Positions 14,742 through 23,021 of a stretch of 39,621 bases of DNA are shown piece after piece (the stretch's first letter is position 1; the number at the start of each line of letters is the position of its first letter). A program made the translations under genes and the position numbers. The notes below the pieces were generated by a model, which saw nothing but the letters and a program-made list of their open reading frames with translations, had not been told where the DNA came from and did not search any database. Source of the DNA: an uncultured Dehalococcoidia bacterium (GTDB lineage Bacteria; Chloroflexota; Dehalococcoidia; GIF9; UBA5629); NCBI GenBank assembly GCA_937975645.1, contig CALJTV010000036.1, positions 1-39,621 on the forward strand, written 5' to 3'.

Positions 14742-16976
14742 CTATTTGCCCTTCTCCGTGGGCACCACCTTAAACTTCGCCCCCACACCGAGGTGGTCGG
14801 ACACGGTGTAGCCGCCCCATGGGTAATCCTCCATCCGCCTCTGTGGTGGCTCACGGGACACGGACTCTAACCCCAATTTTAAAGGTGTCGCACCAGCGAA
14901 ATAGAGAACGTAGTCCAGCCGGTGATAGCCACCGCCCTCGGTAGCCAGGACATTTCTCTCACCCCAAGGAGACCCATCCTTTAAAATTCCTTTGCCCACC
15001 CATGTAGCCTCATCCCCACGTTCATGTCGGTACTTGTCACACTGATTTTTGTAGTCACGGCAAGCCTGTTCCCACTCCCCGTAATCGCGCCCCCTCTCCA
15101 GACTAAACTGTCTCCGGTGCCAGGGGATATCCTTTCTTGGGTCATCATAAGGGCTCCTCGGTGGATCCTGCCGCGGGTACTTCTCCCTCCAGGCATCCTT
15201 AAGGTTCAGGGGCTGAGCCCATTGCGCCAGCCTGCTATACTCACCACTATAGCCGTCCACATTGAGGTCACCACAGACGATTACCGGGCTGTCCTTTGCG
15301 TCTGCTACACACCCAGCAATAAACTCGCCAAGTTCTTTAAGCTGGTTGAGTCTGTGCTCCCAATATTCTTCTTCGTTCCCAGCAGCCAGATGGGTATTAA
15401 ACACGTGGACGAAACACTCCGGCCCACCAGCAAGCTTGATACGGGCATATAGCACACCTTTATTGGAACGGCGTTCTACTTCACCCGGTCGGTCACTGAA
15501 TGTAAAGCAGCTTGCCGCTATCACCGGGTACTGCGAAAGGATCATCAGTCCACCATCTACTGTGAAACTTTCCCCGCCTGGTGAGCTCGGTCCGGTGACC
15601 AGATACCTATCGCCCATTTTCAGCGCCGCTATCTGCTGGGCAGCGAGGTTACCAGCAGGGTTCCGTGCTAGCAACTGTACTTTCCCACCATCCAACTCTA
15701 TTTCCTGGTCTTTCTCCAGCTTGTGCCACCATGTCTTGACCTTTTGTTTTTTGTTTCCCACCTCCGCTTCTTTCTCGGCACTTATGTCCAGCGCCTGGTC
15801 TCCAAGCCACGCTCTGGCTATACCATTCTTATACCCTTCTTTCTTATCCTCACGGTTGAAGACCTCCTGGAGGCAGATGACCTGGTATTTTTGCGCCCAT
15901 TCTCCGGCGACCAGCCTCCCGATCTCTTTAGCACGCTCAGCAGCATGCGGTGTACCCCTATAAAGGACTGTCACTCCAGGTATAAGCTGGCAGTTTTGAG
16001 TCAGGACACTCAACGGACATTCCTGGCACCTCTTCTCCTCCACCGCTAGAGATGGAATAGTCTCGCCCTCCTTCGGTGGCGACACCTCCTCGCTAACCAC
16101 AGGCTCCTCGAATGCCCTCCCAGCCAACGGAAGTTCCACCTGTGGCCTCTGCAGGTCATTACTGTTGATGATGATTTTGTCCTTAAATTCACCAGCCTCA
16201 CTAGGGCTGAAGGTCACCAAGAAAGGTGCCGTGGTCCCACCAGGCGAAAGAGAAAAGGGAACAGCATGAGGCCAGGTGAGGCTGAACGGGCATGAGGGCA
16301 TCGGTGTCACACCGATGCCCACCCAGCTAACGCTGAGAAGGGCGCTGCCCGCGTTCCTTATCCTGAAAAGGGCACCAGCCTGCTTGCCAGCAGCCACCTC
16401 GCTGAAGTCCAGCCTGTCCGGGACAACCTCAATCCTCGGCACCGCTGAAGGCGTGGGCTGAGGATAAGGCGGCGACTGGGCTGGCGGCGGAGTAGGCGCC
16501 GGTGGTGGCGTGGGAGCAGGCGGCGCCACAGCATCGATTAAAAAGGTAAGCCCCAGTTCCCCAACCACCCCTAGCGTCCAGGCACTGAAGCGCAGCTCAA
16601 AGCGCTGCCCTGCCGAACCGGAGGGCACGGTGAAACCATACTGGTCGCTCACTGTACCCCAGCCGCTGGCTACAGGAAACGGGGGCCACCCCGACGGTAA
16701 AGAAGCTGCACGGATGTTTACCGGGCCCGCTGGTGTCCTGGTGGCGGTCAACTGGATAACCCCTGATGTCCCCGCCTGCATCCGGCACTGTATGACATTC
16801 TGGGCAACAAGCTGGCAGGTACCGCCGCTGACCTGTCCGGAAAACTGCAGGCGGACTCCTCCGTACTCAAGCTCACCAGAGCCATAGGGCTGCGCCACAG
16901 CCTCCGCTGGTACCGCCAAGAAGAGAACGATGAACAGTAGAGAAAGCGGCCTCAACGCCTGAACCACCGACTTCAC
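14742..16976 (-). CDS. Secreted sphingomyelinase-like endonuclease/exonuclease/phosphatase-fold enzyme with ASH-type domain
   Basis: A 744-residue multidomain exported protein. Residues 1-28 form a signal peptide (hydrophobic core, cleavage near AEAVA-Q). A beta domain (about 30-145) is followed by a Pro-rich linker (about 150-175), then an ASH/choice-of-anchor-D-type beta sandwich (about 178-285: VPDRLDFSEVAAGKQ, FSPSEAGEFKDKI). The catalytic EEP domain spans about 325-735. Its motifs are ICLQEVF (metal-binding Glu), FNTHLAAG, VCGDLNVDG and SDHLG (catalytic His), as in bacterial neutral sphingomyelinase/phospholipase C. Substrate could be phospholipid or nucleic acid; similarity around SNKGVLYARIK favours the sphingomyelinase branch. 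Start is GTG 16976 or 16967. Confidence 0.75.
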   Translation of the reverse strand: MKSVVQALRPLSLLFIVLFLAVPAEAVAQPYGSGELEYGGVRLQFSGQVSGGTCQLVAQNVIQCRMQAGTSGVIQLTATRTPAGPVNIRAASLPSGWPPFPVASGWGTVSDQYGFTVPSGSAGQRFELRFSAWTLGVVGELGLTFLIDAVAPPAPTPPPAPTPPPAQSPPYPQPTPSAVPRIEVVPDRLDFSEVAAGKQAGALFRIRNAGSALLSVSWVGIGVTPMPSCPFSLTWPHAVPFSLSPGGTTAPFLVTFSPSEAGEFKDKIIINSNDLQRPQVELPLAGRAFEEPVVSEEVSPPKEGETIPSLAVEEKRCQECPLSVLTQNCQLIPGVTVLYRGTPHAAERAKEIGRLVAGEWAQKYQVICLQEVFNREDKKEGYKNGIARAWLGDQALDISAEKEAEVGNKKQKVKTWWHKLEKDQEIELDGGKVQLLARNPAGNLAAQQIAALKMGDRYLVTGPSSPGGESFTVDGGLMILSQYPVIAASCFTFSDRPGEVERRSNKGVLYARIKLAGGPECFVHVFNTHLAAGNEEEYWEHRLNQLKELGEFIAGCVADAKDSPVIVCGDLNVDGYSGEYSRLAQWAQPLNLKDAWREKYPRQDPPRSPYDDPRKDIPWHRRQFSLERGRDYGEWEQACRDYKNQCDKYRHERGDEATWVGKGILKDGSPWGERNVLATEGGGYHRLDYVLYFAGATPLKLGLESVSREPPQRRMEDYPWGGYTVSDHLGVGAKFKVVPTEKGK

Positions 16977-16985
16977 CCCACCTCG

Positions 16986-17014
16986 AGTTTACCATAGCAC
17001 CATAGCAAAGGCAA
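16986..17014 (-). promoter_or_regulatory. Promoter candidate for the secreted phosphodiesterase gene
   Basis: On the minus strand TTGCCT (17014-17009), a 17-bp spacer and TAAACT (16991-16986), with TGG just before the -10 giving an extended element. Confidence 0.4.
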
Positions 17015-17038
17015 TGCTTCCGAGCCACGCGCTGACCT

Positions 17039-17067
17039 TTGACTGTAACACCGACGGCTGCTAACAT
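17039..17067 (+). promoter_or_regulatory. Promoter candidate for the SbcD/SbcC-like pair
   Basis: TTGACT (17039-17044), a 17-bp spacer and TAACAT (17062-17067), 31 bp before the SbcD-like start codon. It is divergent from, and separate from, the phosphodiesterase promoter. Confidence 0.45.
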
Positions 17068-17098
17068 AAAGCTAGCCTCCTGACGATGAGGGCAAGGG

Positions 17099-18205
17099 AT
17101 GGTTAGACTACTCCACACCGCTGATATCCACCTTGGCCGCAAGTTCGTCTCGCTCGGCACCAAGGGCGAAAAGCAGCGAGAGCAATTGAGGACTACCTTC
17201 AAGAAGGTTGTCTCTCTGGCTATGGAAGAAAAAGTAGACATGGTGCTCATCGCCGGTGATCTATTCGATTCCAACCAGTTATCCGAGAGAAATGTCGGGC
17301 TTGCGCGAGAACAATTCAAATCGCTGGCGGATGCTAACATACCTGTATGCCTCATACCCGGCACACATGACTGCCTCGATGCCAGCTCAATCTATCGTAA
17401 GGTAGACTTTCACAAAGAATGTCCAAATGTGACCATCTTCACCGGACCCGACTGGTCGCTCAAAGATTTCCCCCATCTCAACCTCACAGTTTACGGCAAG
17501 CCCAATCTGAGCAACCGCTCCTCCGAAAGCCCGCTAAAGGGACTGAAACGCCAGACATCCAGCCGCTTCCATATAGCCCTGGCACATGGCTCTTTGGACA
17601 TCGGCTCCATCGAGTCCGACGACCATGTGTTCACACTGTCAGAAATCAGGGAAAGCGGTATGGACTACATCGCTCTGGGGCATTGGCACCGTCCCTATGC
17701 CTGCTCTGAGAAAGAAGTTACCGCCTGGTACTCTGGACCTCCAGAATTAATCTCGCTCGACCAGAAAGAGCCGGGACAGGTGCTGCTCGTCACCATCACC
17801 GATTCAGGTGAGGCAAAAGTGGAACCAAAGGTCGTTGGCTGGAGAACCTGCGATGAGATCGAAGTCGACCTCTCGGCAGTCACCACAATCACACAACTCA
17901 AGGACCTTATCGCTCGCGGTGCCAACCCGGATCTAATTCGTAGAGTAGTCCTCAAGGGGTTGCGCAGCAACGACCTTGATACCGAAGAATTGCAGCAGGA
18001 ACTGGATGCCCAGTTTTTCCACCTCACCATTGACGACCAGTCTTATCCCGCCATTGAGGAATACACCGGAGAGCATCTCATCATCGCCAAGTTCGTGGAG
18101 TTGATGAAACAGCATATCGAAAGCTGCACGGATGAGGAGAGAAAAATCGCCGAGCAAGCGCTCCAGTACGGAGTAAGACTCCTCGAAGGGAAAGAGGTAT
18201 TGTAA
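17099..18205 (+). CDS. Mre11/SbcD/YhaO-type DNA-repair nuclease
   Basis: A calcineurin-like metallophosphoesterase of 368 aa, nuclease partner of the following ATPase. Metal-binding motifs are DIHLG (Asp9, His11), GDLFD (Asp54), GTHD (88-91), LAHGS (His163) and GHWH (His195, His197). In the usual GNH(D/E) motif the Asn is a metal ligand; here it is Thr89, although the rest of the site is intact. The C-terminal third (about 210-368) is the capping domain that contacts the ATPase. The stop codon overlaps the next start (TAATG), so the two proteins are translationally coupled. Likely role is processing of DNA ends or hairpins. Confidence 0.85.
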   Translation: MVRLLHTADIHLGRKFVSLGTKGEKQREQLRTTFKKVVSLAMEEKVDMVLIAGDLFDSNQLSERNVGLAREQFKSLADANIPVCLIPGTHDCLDASSIYRKVDFHKECPNVTIFTGPDWSLKDFPHLNLTVYGKPNLSNRSSESPLKGLKRQTSSRFHIALAHGSLDIGSIESDDHVFTLSEIRESGMDYIALGHWHRPYACSEKEVTAWYSGPPELISLDQKEPGQVLLVTITDSGEAKVEPKVVGWRTCDEIEVDLSAVTTITQLKDLIARGANPDLIRRVVLKGLRSNDLDTEELQQELDAQFFHLTIDDQSYPAIEEYTGEHLIIAKFVELMKQHIESCTDEERKIAEQALQYGVRLLEGKEVL

Positions 18206-20340
18206 TGCTCATCAAGAGAATCAGGCTGGAGAACTTCAAGAAGTTCAAATCGCTGGAAAAGGAGTTCAGCCCCGGCATCAACGTCGTCAAAGGTACACGT
18301 AACGAGACCGGTAAGTCCACTTTACTCGAAGGTATTTTGGTCGCCCTGTTTGAAAACCCCAAAGGTAGTGGGAAAACACTGGACAGTCTGTGGACATGGG
18401 GTACGGACGAAAAGAGCCATTTGTACCTAGAATTCAGCGCCGACAGCAAAGACTACGTTCTCGACAAGGACTTCAAGAATAAGCGCTTGCAACTTATCGA
18501 GCAGGATACCCAGAAGCGCTGGGACATGCCCCGCACGGTCGAAGAAAAGCTCCGCGACCTGCTTGGCACCGTTTCCCGCGACCTTTTTCTCTCCACCTGT
18601 TGCATCAGACAGGACGAGGTAAGAACTACTCAATCAAGAAAAACGAAGGTGGAGCAGAGCATGGAGCAGATAATCACCGGCGGCGCACAGGGTGTCACCG
18701 CCACTGAGGCAATCCAAAAACTGGACAGTATTGTATCGAAATTAGAGGTAGGGCTTAAGTCTCCGGCGAAGTACCCGGGACCCATAGCCACGCTTCAAGA
18801 GAGAGTAAACCGGAAATGGAACGAACTAAAACGACTGAAGGACAATTTGGGAGAGACAGAAAAACTCCGAAGCGAGCTACTGGAGGTGGAGAAGCAGATT
18901 GCAGAGTTGAAGAAAAAAATCGACATCTCTGAGAAGCTCTTGGACAATAACAGGCAGCGCCAGGAGATCGAAAACAGGATAGCGGAGCTGAACAAAGAAT
19001 ATAACACCCTCTACAGTGTTATTTCAGATATAGATTCTGCAATGAAAGACAAACAATCGCTGGAGTCCCAGCTGCAAGGACTAACTAGCTCCGGTGACGA
19101 AACAAGCGTAGGCACCGTCAAAGACACACTGCTCAGACTAGATGAACGCCGTCGCGGCATAAATGGAGACCTGGAAAAAAGAAGGCAGGAACTGGCTGAG
19201 ATAGAGACACAATTGAAAGGGAAGAGTGTTCTCACCGCGCTGGCATCCAGGGCTCTACTGATAGTTGGCATCGCCATAGCATCCCTCGGCATCGTTCTTA
19301 TCTTCCTGACACCGTTCCGCATCCCAGCAGCCCTCGCTGTTGCCCTTGGGATAGGTATGGTAATAGCTAGTCTAGCAGCCAAAAACTCTATCAGCCCCAT
19401 AGAACGGGACAGGAAAACATGGCAGAAAAGGATCGGCGAGATGGAGTCTGCACTGGCAGACATCGAACGGGAAGAAACCAGAGTCCTTGGCCAAATGGGT
19501 TGCAAATCTAGAGAAGAATTTAACAGCAAATATGCTCTGCTCTATTCACTGCAGCAAAAACTCAGCGAGATTGGCACCAAGCTTAGCGCCCTGCTCCGGG
19601 GGTACACTTACGAACAGCTCCAAGAAGAACTACGAGAAAAAGCCAGGGAACTTGCGGTAGAAGAGCAAAAACTTACCGACGAACTGAAAAACACCAGGCT
19701 TTCCCCTGAGGATATTATCAGATATCAGGAGCACAAACGGCAGCTTGAAGACGAGAAGAAAGAAAAGGAAGGCAGAAAGGTGGAAATCGAAGTGCACCTG
19801 AAGGCGGCGATCGACCCCGAAATTGTGAACCAGCTTGAGGAGGAACTGAAGAGCTTAGAGCAAGAAATGTCCTACTTGCAACGAAAATCGCAGGCGTGCG
19901 AACTCGCTAGAGATTTTATCTGGAGAGCCAGACAGGAGACACTAGAGGCTGTCCATAATGAGCTTCAGCAGAAAATTCAAGACTACTTCTCTACTTTCAC
20001 CGACGGTAAATACAAAAAAGTGCAATTAGAACCCGGCACTTTGGAATGTACCATCTTCTCCGACGAAAAAGGTGACTGGGTAAAGCCAGAGGAACTTAGC
20101 GGCGGTACTATCGACCAGTTCTACCTCGCCTATCGGCTGGCACTGGCACAAATTATTTATCGCGGCAGACAGCCGCCGCTGGTCCTTGATGACCCATTCT
20201 ACAATTTCGACCCCATCCGCCTTTCCCGGGCATTGGCTTCGCTCAAAGAGTTGAGCAAGAACCAGCAGGTCATCATCTTCACGCTGGGAGACACCTACGA
20301 TCCCATCGCCGATAGAGTGATCGAATTACCCACTGACTAG
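18205..20340 (+). CDS. SbcC/Rad50/YhaN-like ATPase with membrane hairpin
   Basis: A 711-residue SMC-like ABC ATPase. The Walker A motif is GTRNETGKST (30-39). Long heptad-rich coiled coils follow (about 190-335 and 400-585). The coils are interrupted at about residues 345-392 by two strongly hydrophobic segments (ALLIVGIAIASLGIVLIFL and IPAALAVALGIGMVIASLAA) that look like a transmembrane hairpin. The signature LSGGT (about 631) and Walker B LVLDDPF with D-loop NFD (about 658-668) close the ATPase head. There is no CxxC zinc hook, so it is not canonical SbcC; the membrane hairpin resembles Bacillus YhaN-type proteins. It forms a complex with the Mre11-like protein, possibly at the membrane. 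Confidence 0.8.
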   Translation: MLIKRIRLENFKKFKSLEKEFSPGINVVKGTRNETGKSTLLEGILVALFENPKGSGKTLDSLWTWGTDEKSHLYLEFSADSKDYVLDKDFKNKRLQLIEQDTQKRWDMPRTVEEKLRDLLGTVSRDLFLSTCCIRQDEVRTTQSRKTKVEQSMEQIITGGAQGVTATEAIQKLDSIVSKLEVGLKSPAKYPGPIATLQERVNRKWNELKRLKDNLGETEKLRSELLEVEKQIAELKKKIDISEKLLDNNRQRQEIENRIAELNKEYNTLYSVISDIDSAMKDKQSLESQLQGLTSSGDETSVGTVKDTLLRLDERRRGINGDLEKRRQELAEIETQLKGKSVLTALASRALLIVGIAIASLGIVLIFLTPFRIPAALAVALGIGMVIASLAAKNSISPIERDRKTWQKRIGEMESALADIEREETRVLGQMGCKSREEFNSKYALLYSLQQKLSEIGTKLSALLRGYTYEQLQEELREKARELAVEEQKLTDELKNTRLSPEDIIRYQEHKRQLEDEKKEKEGRKVEIEVHLKAAIDPEIVNQLEEELKSLEQEMSYLQRKSQACELARDFIWRARQETLEAVHNELQQKIQDYFSTFTDGKYKKVQLEPGTLECTIFSDEKGDWVKPEELSGGTIDQFYLAYRLALAQIIYRGRQPPLVLDDPFYNFDPIRLSRALASLKELSKNQQVIIFTLGDTYDPIADRVIELPTD

Positions 20341-20389
20341 TCCCCGGCAATAAAGATACGCTGCGAAAAATGAACCAAGACCGACATTC

Positions 20390-20398
20390 TGGTATAAT
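20390..20398 (+). promoter_or_regulatory. Extended -10 promoter for the 20421 gene
   Basis: TGGTATAAT is a perfect extended -10 element, with a weak -35 (ATGAAC) 17 bp upstream. The transcript would begin near 20405, leaving a short leader that is almost entirely the ribosome binding site. Confidence 0.55.
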
Positions 20399-20420
20399 GA
20401 AACTTTGGAGGAGGGGGTAA

Positions 20421-21020
20421 ATGGTGACTTACAGGATCAAAAGTTACTTAATCGATCATTGGAAACTCATCGTCATTGGCTTGGCACCAATAGCACTGCT
20501 GGCAATAATCTTTGCCCTGCCCATCAAGACAGTCCCGGTACAAGTCACCGAGACATACTGGGACACAGAGATGAAAAGCCAGCCCTACGTGGTCACCGAA
20601 AGCTACACCGAGGAAGAACCATACAGGGTGACCGAGACCCGCACCAGCACGATCTACGACGGCTATATTTACCCGTCAAGCTGGTCCTACACTTTCACCG
20701 TCGATAAACCGGGGACCGTCACCATAAGCATTCAGGGCTATACCTATCCCTACCCCGTATATTACTATGTCCGATGCCCCGATAGCGACAGCGATGGCAC
20801 CGATTGTCGCTTTTGGCCCCGTTTCTACGATTGGTACTGGGGCACCGGTCAGGCACGCGCAGTAATAAAGATGACCTACCCCGAGGAAGTGACCAAACTT
20901 CGACCAGTGACTAAATACCGCGAGGTCACCAGATATCACGAGGTGCCGACACCGGTGCTCAAAGAGAGGACGGTCACCAAAGAAGTGAAGATGTCCATAT
21001 GGGCTTATCTGTTTCGCTAG
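20421..21020 (+). CDS. Membrane-anchored protein with VTE/VTK repeats, unknown function
   Basis: A 199-residue protein with one N-terminal transmembrane helix (about 15-34) and the rest probably outside. Two repetitive blocks flank the centre. The first (about 38-75) repeats V-T-E-(T/S)-x with TETYWDTE, VVTESYTEEEPY and RVTETRT. The second (about 153-195) reads VTKLRPVTKYREVTRYHEV and RTVTKEVK. The central part (about 76-150) is rich in Tyr and Pro, with a Cys pair (VRCPDSDSDGTDCRFW). GGAGGAGGGGG precedes the ATG. I do not recognise a family; the alternating V-T-x pattern suggests extended beta structure. It is not obviously linked to the neighbouring genes. Confidence 0.65.
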   Translation: MVTYRIKSYLIDHWKLIVIGLAPIALLAIIFALPIKTVPVQVTETYWDTEMKSQPYVVTESYTEEEPYRVTETRTSTIYDGYIYPSSWSYTFTVDKPGTVTISIQGYTYPYPVYYYVRCPDSDSDGTDCRFWPRFYDWYWGTGQARAVIKMTYPEEVTKLRPVTKYREVTRYHEVPTPVLKERTVTKEVKMSIWAYLFR

Positions 21021-21073
21021 GTTACGCTCACCCGAAAACAAGGTCGTAGTCCGAAACTATCCTGAGGTGCACC

Positions 21074-21256
21074 ATGAAGAAAGAGTTGATGGACATCTTG
21101 GCATGCCCAGTGTGCAAGGGTGATCTACAGCTCAATGTCACCGAGGAAAACGACGGCGATGTCGTCTCGGGCAGTCTATACTGTCAGAAGTGCGACCATC
21201 ACTACCCCATAACCGAGAGCATCCCCAACCTGCTGCCACCGTATTTGAATAAGTAG
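21074..21256 (+). CDS. Trm112-like zinc protein
   Basis: A 60-residue protein matching Trm112/YcaR: MDILACPVCKGDLQL, then LYCQKCDHHYPITESIPNLLP. The two CxxC pairs can hold a zinc ion. In other organisms Trm112 binds and activates methyltransferases acting on tRNA, rRNA and proteins; small bacterial versions often have no fixed partner. GAGGTG precedes the ATG. It converges on the PTPS gene, with one base between the two stop codons. Confidence 0.9.
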   Translation: MKKELMDILACPVCKGDLQLNVTEENDGDVVSGSLYCQKCDHHYPITESIPNLLPPYLNK

Positions 21257-21257
21257 C

Positions 21258-21626
21258 CTACTCCGGGGAATAGACCACCCAGCTCTGCGGCGATTCCCAG
21301 ACTTCAACGCTTGCTAGCTTCACCTGCCCAGGAAGGCATGCTTTCAGTCCATCGAAAATAGTGATGGCGATGTTTTCAGAGGAAGGGTTTATCCTGTCAA
21401 ATGGCTCCACTTCGTTAAGACAGACATGGTCAAACTGCGAAAGCACCTCCTTGAGGTGCTTTTTCAGCTCTGTAAAGTCATAAGCCAGTCCTATGCTGTT
21501 TAAGTTTTTCGCCTCCACGGTAACCACCACCTTAAAACGGTGACCATGCAGGTTCTCACACCTACCACCGTAGTCCCTGAGATAATGGGCAGCATCAAAA
21601 TGGTCTTCCACCGATATCCTGTACAT
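21258..21626 (-). CDS. 6-pyruvoyl-tetrahydropterin synthase family, CExxHGH type (likely FolB replacement)
   Basis: A 122-residue T-fold protein. Zinc ligands are His14, His27 and His29 (FDAAHYL, LHGH). The catalytic motif reads CENLHGH, with Cys23 and Glu24 side by side. In the family the Cys supports QueD/PTPS chemistry, and a Glu next to it marks the PTPS-III type that cleaves dihydroneopterin triphosphate to 6-hydroxymethyl-dihydropterin. The combined CExxHGH motif is known for dual-function members. It is last in folP-folK-PTPS, where folB would be expected, so folate synthesis is the favoured role and queuosine synthesis the alternative. Gap to folK is two bases. Confidence 0.85.
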   Translation of the reverse strand: MYRISVEDHFDAAHYLRDYGGRCENLHGHRFKVVVTVEAKNLNSIGLAYDFTELKKHLKEVLSQFDHVCLNEVEPFDRINPSSENIAITIFDGLKACLPGQVKLASVEVWESPQSWVVYSPE

Positions 21627-21628
21627 GT

Positions 21629-22165
21629 TTACCTCCTACTAAAAATAGCTTCCGCTCCCGACCATCTGTGCACGCCGGGGACATCACCCAGCCCCGAAAC
21701 AAGCTCTGCCACAGTCTTCTTCAGCACCGGGTGGACTAAGTCTGAAGCTATCTCCATTAGTGGTACCAGCACGAAGGCACGTTCGGCAACCCTCGGGTGG
21801 GGGATCTCCAGACCGGGCAGGCTTACCACCTCATCATCATAGAACAGTATATCAATGTCGATCGGTCTGGGAGCATTACGAAAGGAAGGCGTCCTGCCCA
21901 TCTCTGTCTCTATGTCCTTTGCCAGAGAAAGGAGCTGCTGCGGGGATAAAAATGTGGAGATGCAACAGACAGCGTTAAGAAACCTCGGCTGGTCCTCAAA
22001 ACCCACAGGCTCAGTCTCATAGACAGATGACACCTTTTCCACGGTAGCCTGCTGCGAAAGCATCTCCAGAGCAAGCACCAGATTTCTCTTTCTGTCACCC
22101 AGATTGGAGCCGAGACCGAGATATGCCCTAGCCACGCCTACTTTGACCTGCCCGCACGATGGCAT
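21629..22165 (-). CDS. folK: 2-amino-4-hydroxy-6-hydroxymethyldihydropteridine pyrophosphokinase
   Basis: Transfers pyrophosphate from ATP to 6-hydroxymethyl-dihydropterin. Motifs are ARAYLGLGSNLGD, SSVYETEPVG, FLNAV and the signature RPIDIDILFYDDE with its metal-binding Asp residues, then IPHPRVAERAFVLVPL. The ATG at 22165 gives 178 aa and overlaps folP by 38 bp. A GTG at 22135 would begin the more typical VARAYLGLGS and overlap by only 8 bp, so the true start is unsettled. Functionally it hands its product directly to FolP. Confidence 0.92.
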   Translation of the reverse strand: MPSCGQVKVGVARAYLGLGSNLGDRKRNLVLALEMLSQQATVEKVSSVYETEPVGFEDQPRFLNAVCCISTFLSPQQLLSLAKDIETEMGRTPSFRNAPRPIDIDILFYDDEVVSLPGLEIPHPRVAERAFVLVPLMEIASDLVHPVLKKTVAELVSGLGDVPGVHRWSGAEAIFSRR

Positions 22166-23021
22166 CGCTCATCCGGCAAACGCGCACCATCTGCCGCACA
22201 TCATGCACCCGTACGATGTCAACGCCCTTGGCGATACCAATAGCAACACTGGCTGCCGTGCCCTCCAGCCTTTCTTCTGGCGGTAAATCAAGGACTAGCC
22301 CGATCATGGACTTGCGCGAAGTACCCAGCAATATCGGTCTTCCCAGCACCTTCAGTCTGTCCAGACGCCACACCAGCTCCAAGTTCTGCTCCAGCGTCTT
22401 ACCGAAGCCGATCCCAGGGTCAATAATGATGTCATCCCAGGCAACACCAGCATCCAATGCCATATCGATGGACCGCTTCAGGTCAGAGATGACTGCAGGC
22501 AATATATGGCGCTGGGGCTTGTCCCGCTGGTTGCTCATCAGTATTATGGGCACTTTCCTCTCCGCCGCCAGACGAGCAAGCTTGGGCTCCATCTTCAAGC
22601 CCCAGATATCATTGAGCATCTGCGCCCCAGCATCCAGAGCACGCCGGGCAACCTCCAGCTTGTACGTGTCCACACTCAGAGGTACCTTTAGCTCGCCCAC
22701 TAACTTCTCCACCACCGGGATGACACGTCTGAGCTCCTCTTCAACGGATATCGGGCTGGAACCCGGACGTGTAGACTCGCCACCCACATCTATTATGTCC
22801 GCACCATCAGCAACAAAGCGCCGCGCCTGCTCCACAGCAGCCTCAACACTGCTCAAACCATCGCCAGAAAAGGAGTCCGGAGAGACATTCACGATACCCA
22901 TCACATAGGTACGTTCCCCCCAGCGGAAGGTAGCACCACCGCAGCGCGTCTCACCAACGGACTGCCCCCCTCTTTCCTCCCGCCACTTCAGGATAGCAGC
23001 TTTGCTCAAACGCCTATACAT
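22128..23021 (-). CDS. folP: Dihydropteroate synthase
   Basis: Condenses 6-hydroxymethyl-dihydropterin pyrophosphate with p-aminobenzoate. A TIM barrel with GIVNVSPDSFSGDG (about 42-55), DIIDVGGESTRPG, VDTYK, NDIWG, IDPGIGFGK and GTSRKSMIG, all the pterin- and pyrophosphate-binding loops. The length of 297 aa includes about 40 residues before the barrel, which other DHPS proteins of this branch also carry. The ribosome binding site for ATG 23021 is poor (AGCAGG), and a tiny upstream reading frame with a strong site overlaps this start. First gene of the folate operon. Confidence 0.93.
   Translation of the reverse strand: MYRRLSKAAILKWREERGGQSVGETRCGGATFRWGERTYVMGIVNVSPDSFSGDGLSSVEAAVEQARRFVADGADIIDVGGESTRPGSSPISVEEELRRVIPVVEKLVGELKVPLSVDTYKLEVARRALDAGAQMLNDIWGLKMEPKLARLAAERKVPIILMSNQRDKPQRHILPAVISDLKRSIDMALDAGVAWDDIIIDPGIGFGKTLEQNLELVWRLDRLKVLGRPILLGTSRKSMIGLVLDLPPEERLEGTAASVAIGIAKGVDIVRVHDVRQMVRVCRMSDAIVRAGQSRRG

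Noticed and set aside
15262..15963. Plus-strand open frame (233 codons) opposite the phosphodiesterase
   Set aside because: Shadow of the strongly supported minus-strand EEP domain, with no domain of its own.
17099..20340. Calling the pair canonical SbcD/SbcC
   Set aside because: The ATPase is about 300 residues shorter than SbcC, lacks the zinc hook and has a membrane hairpin, so gene symbols were withheld.
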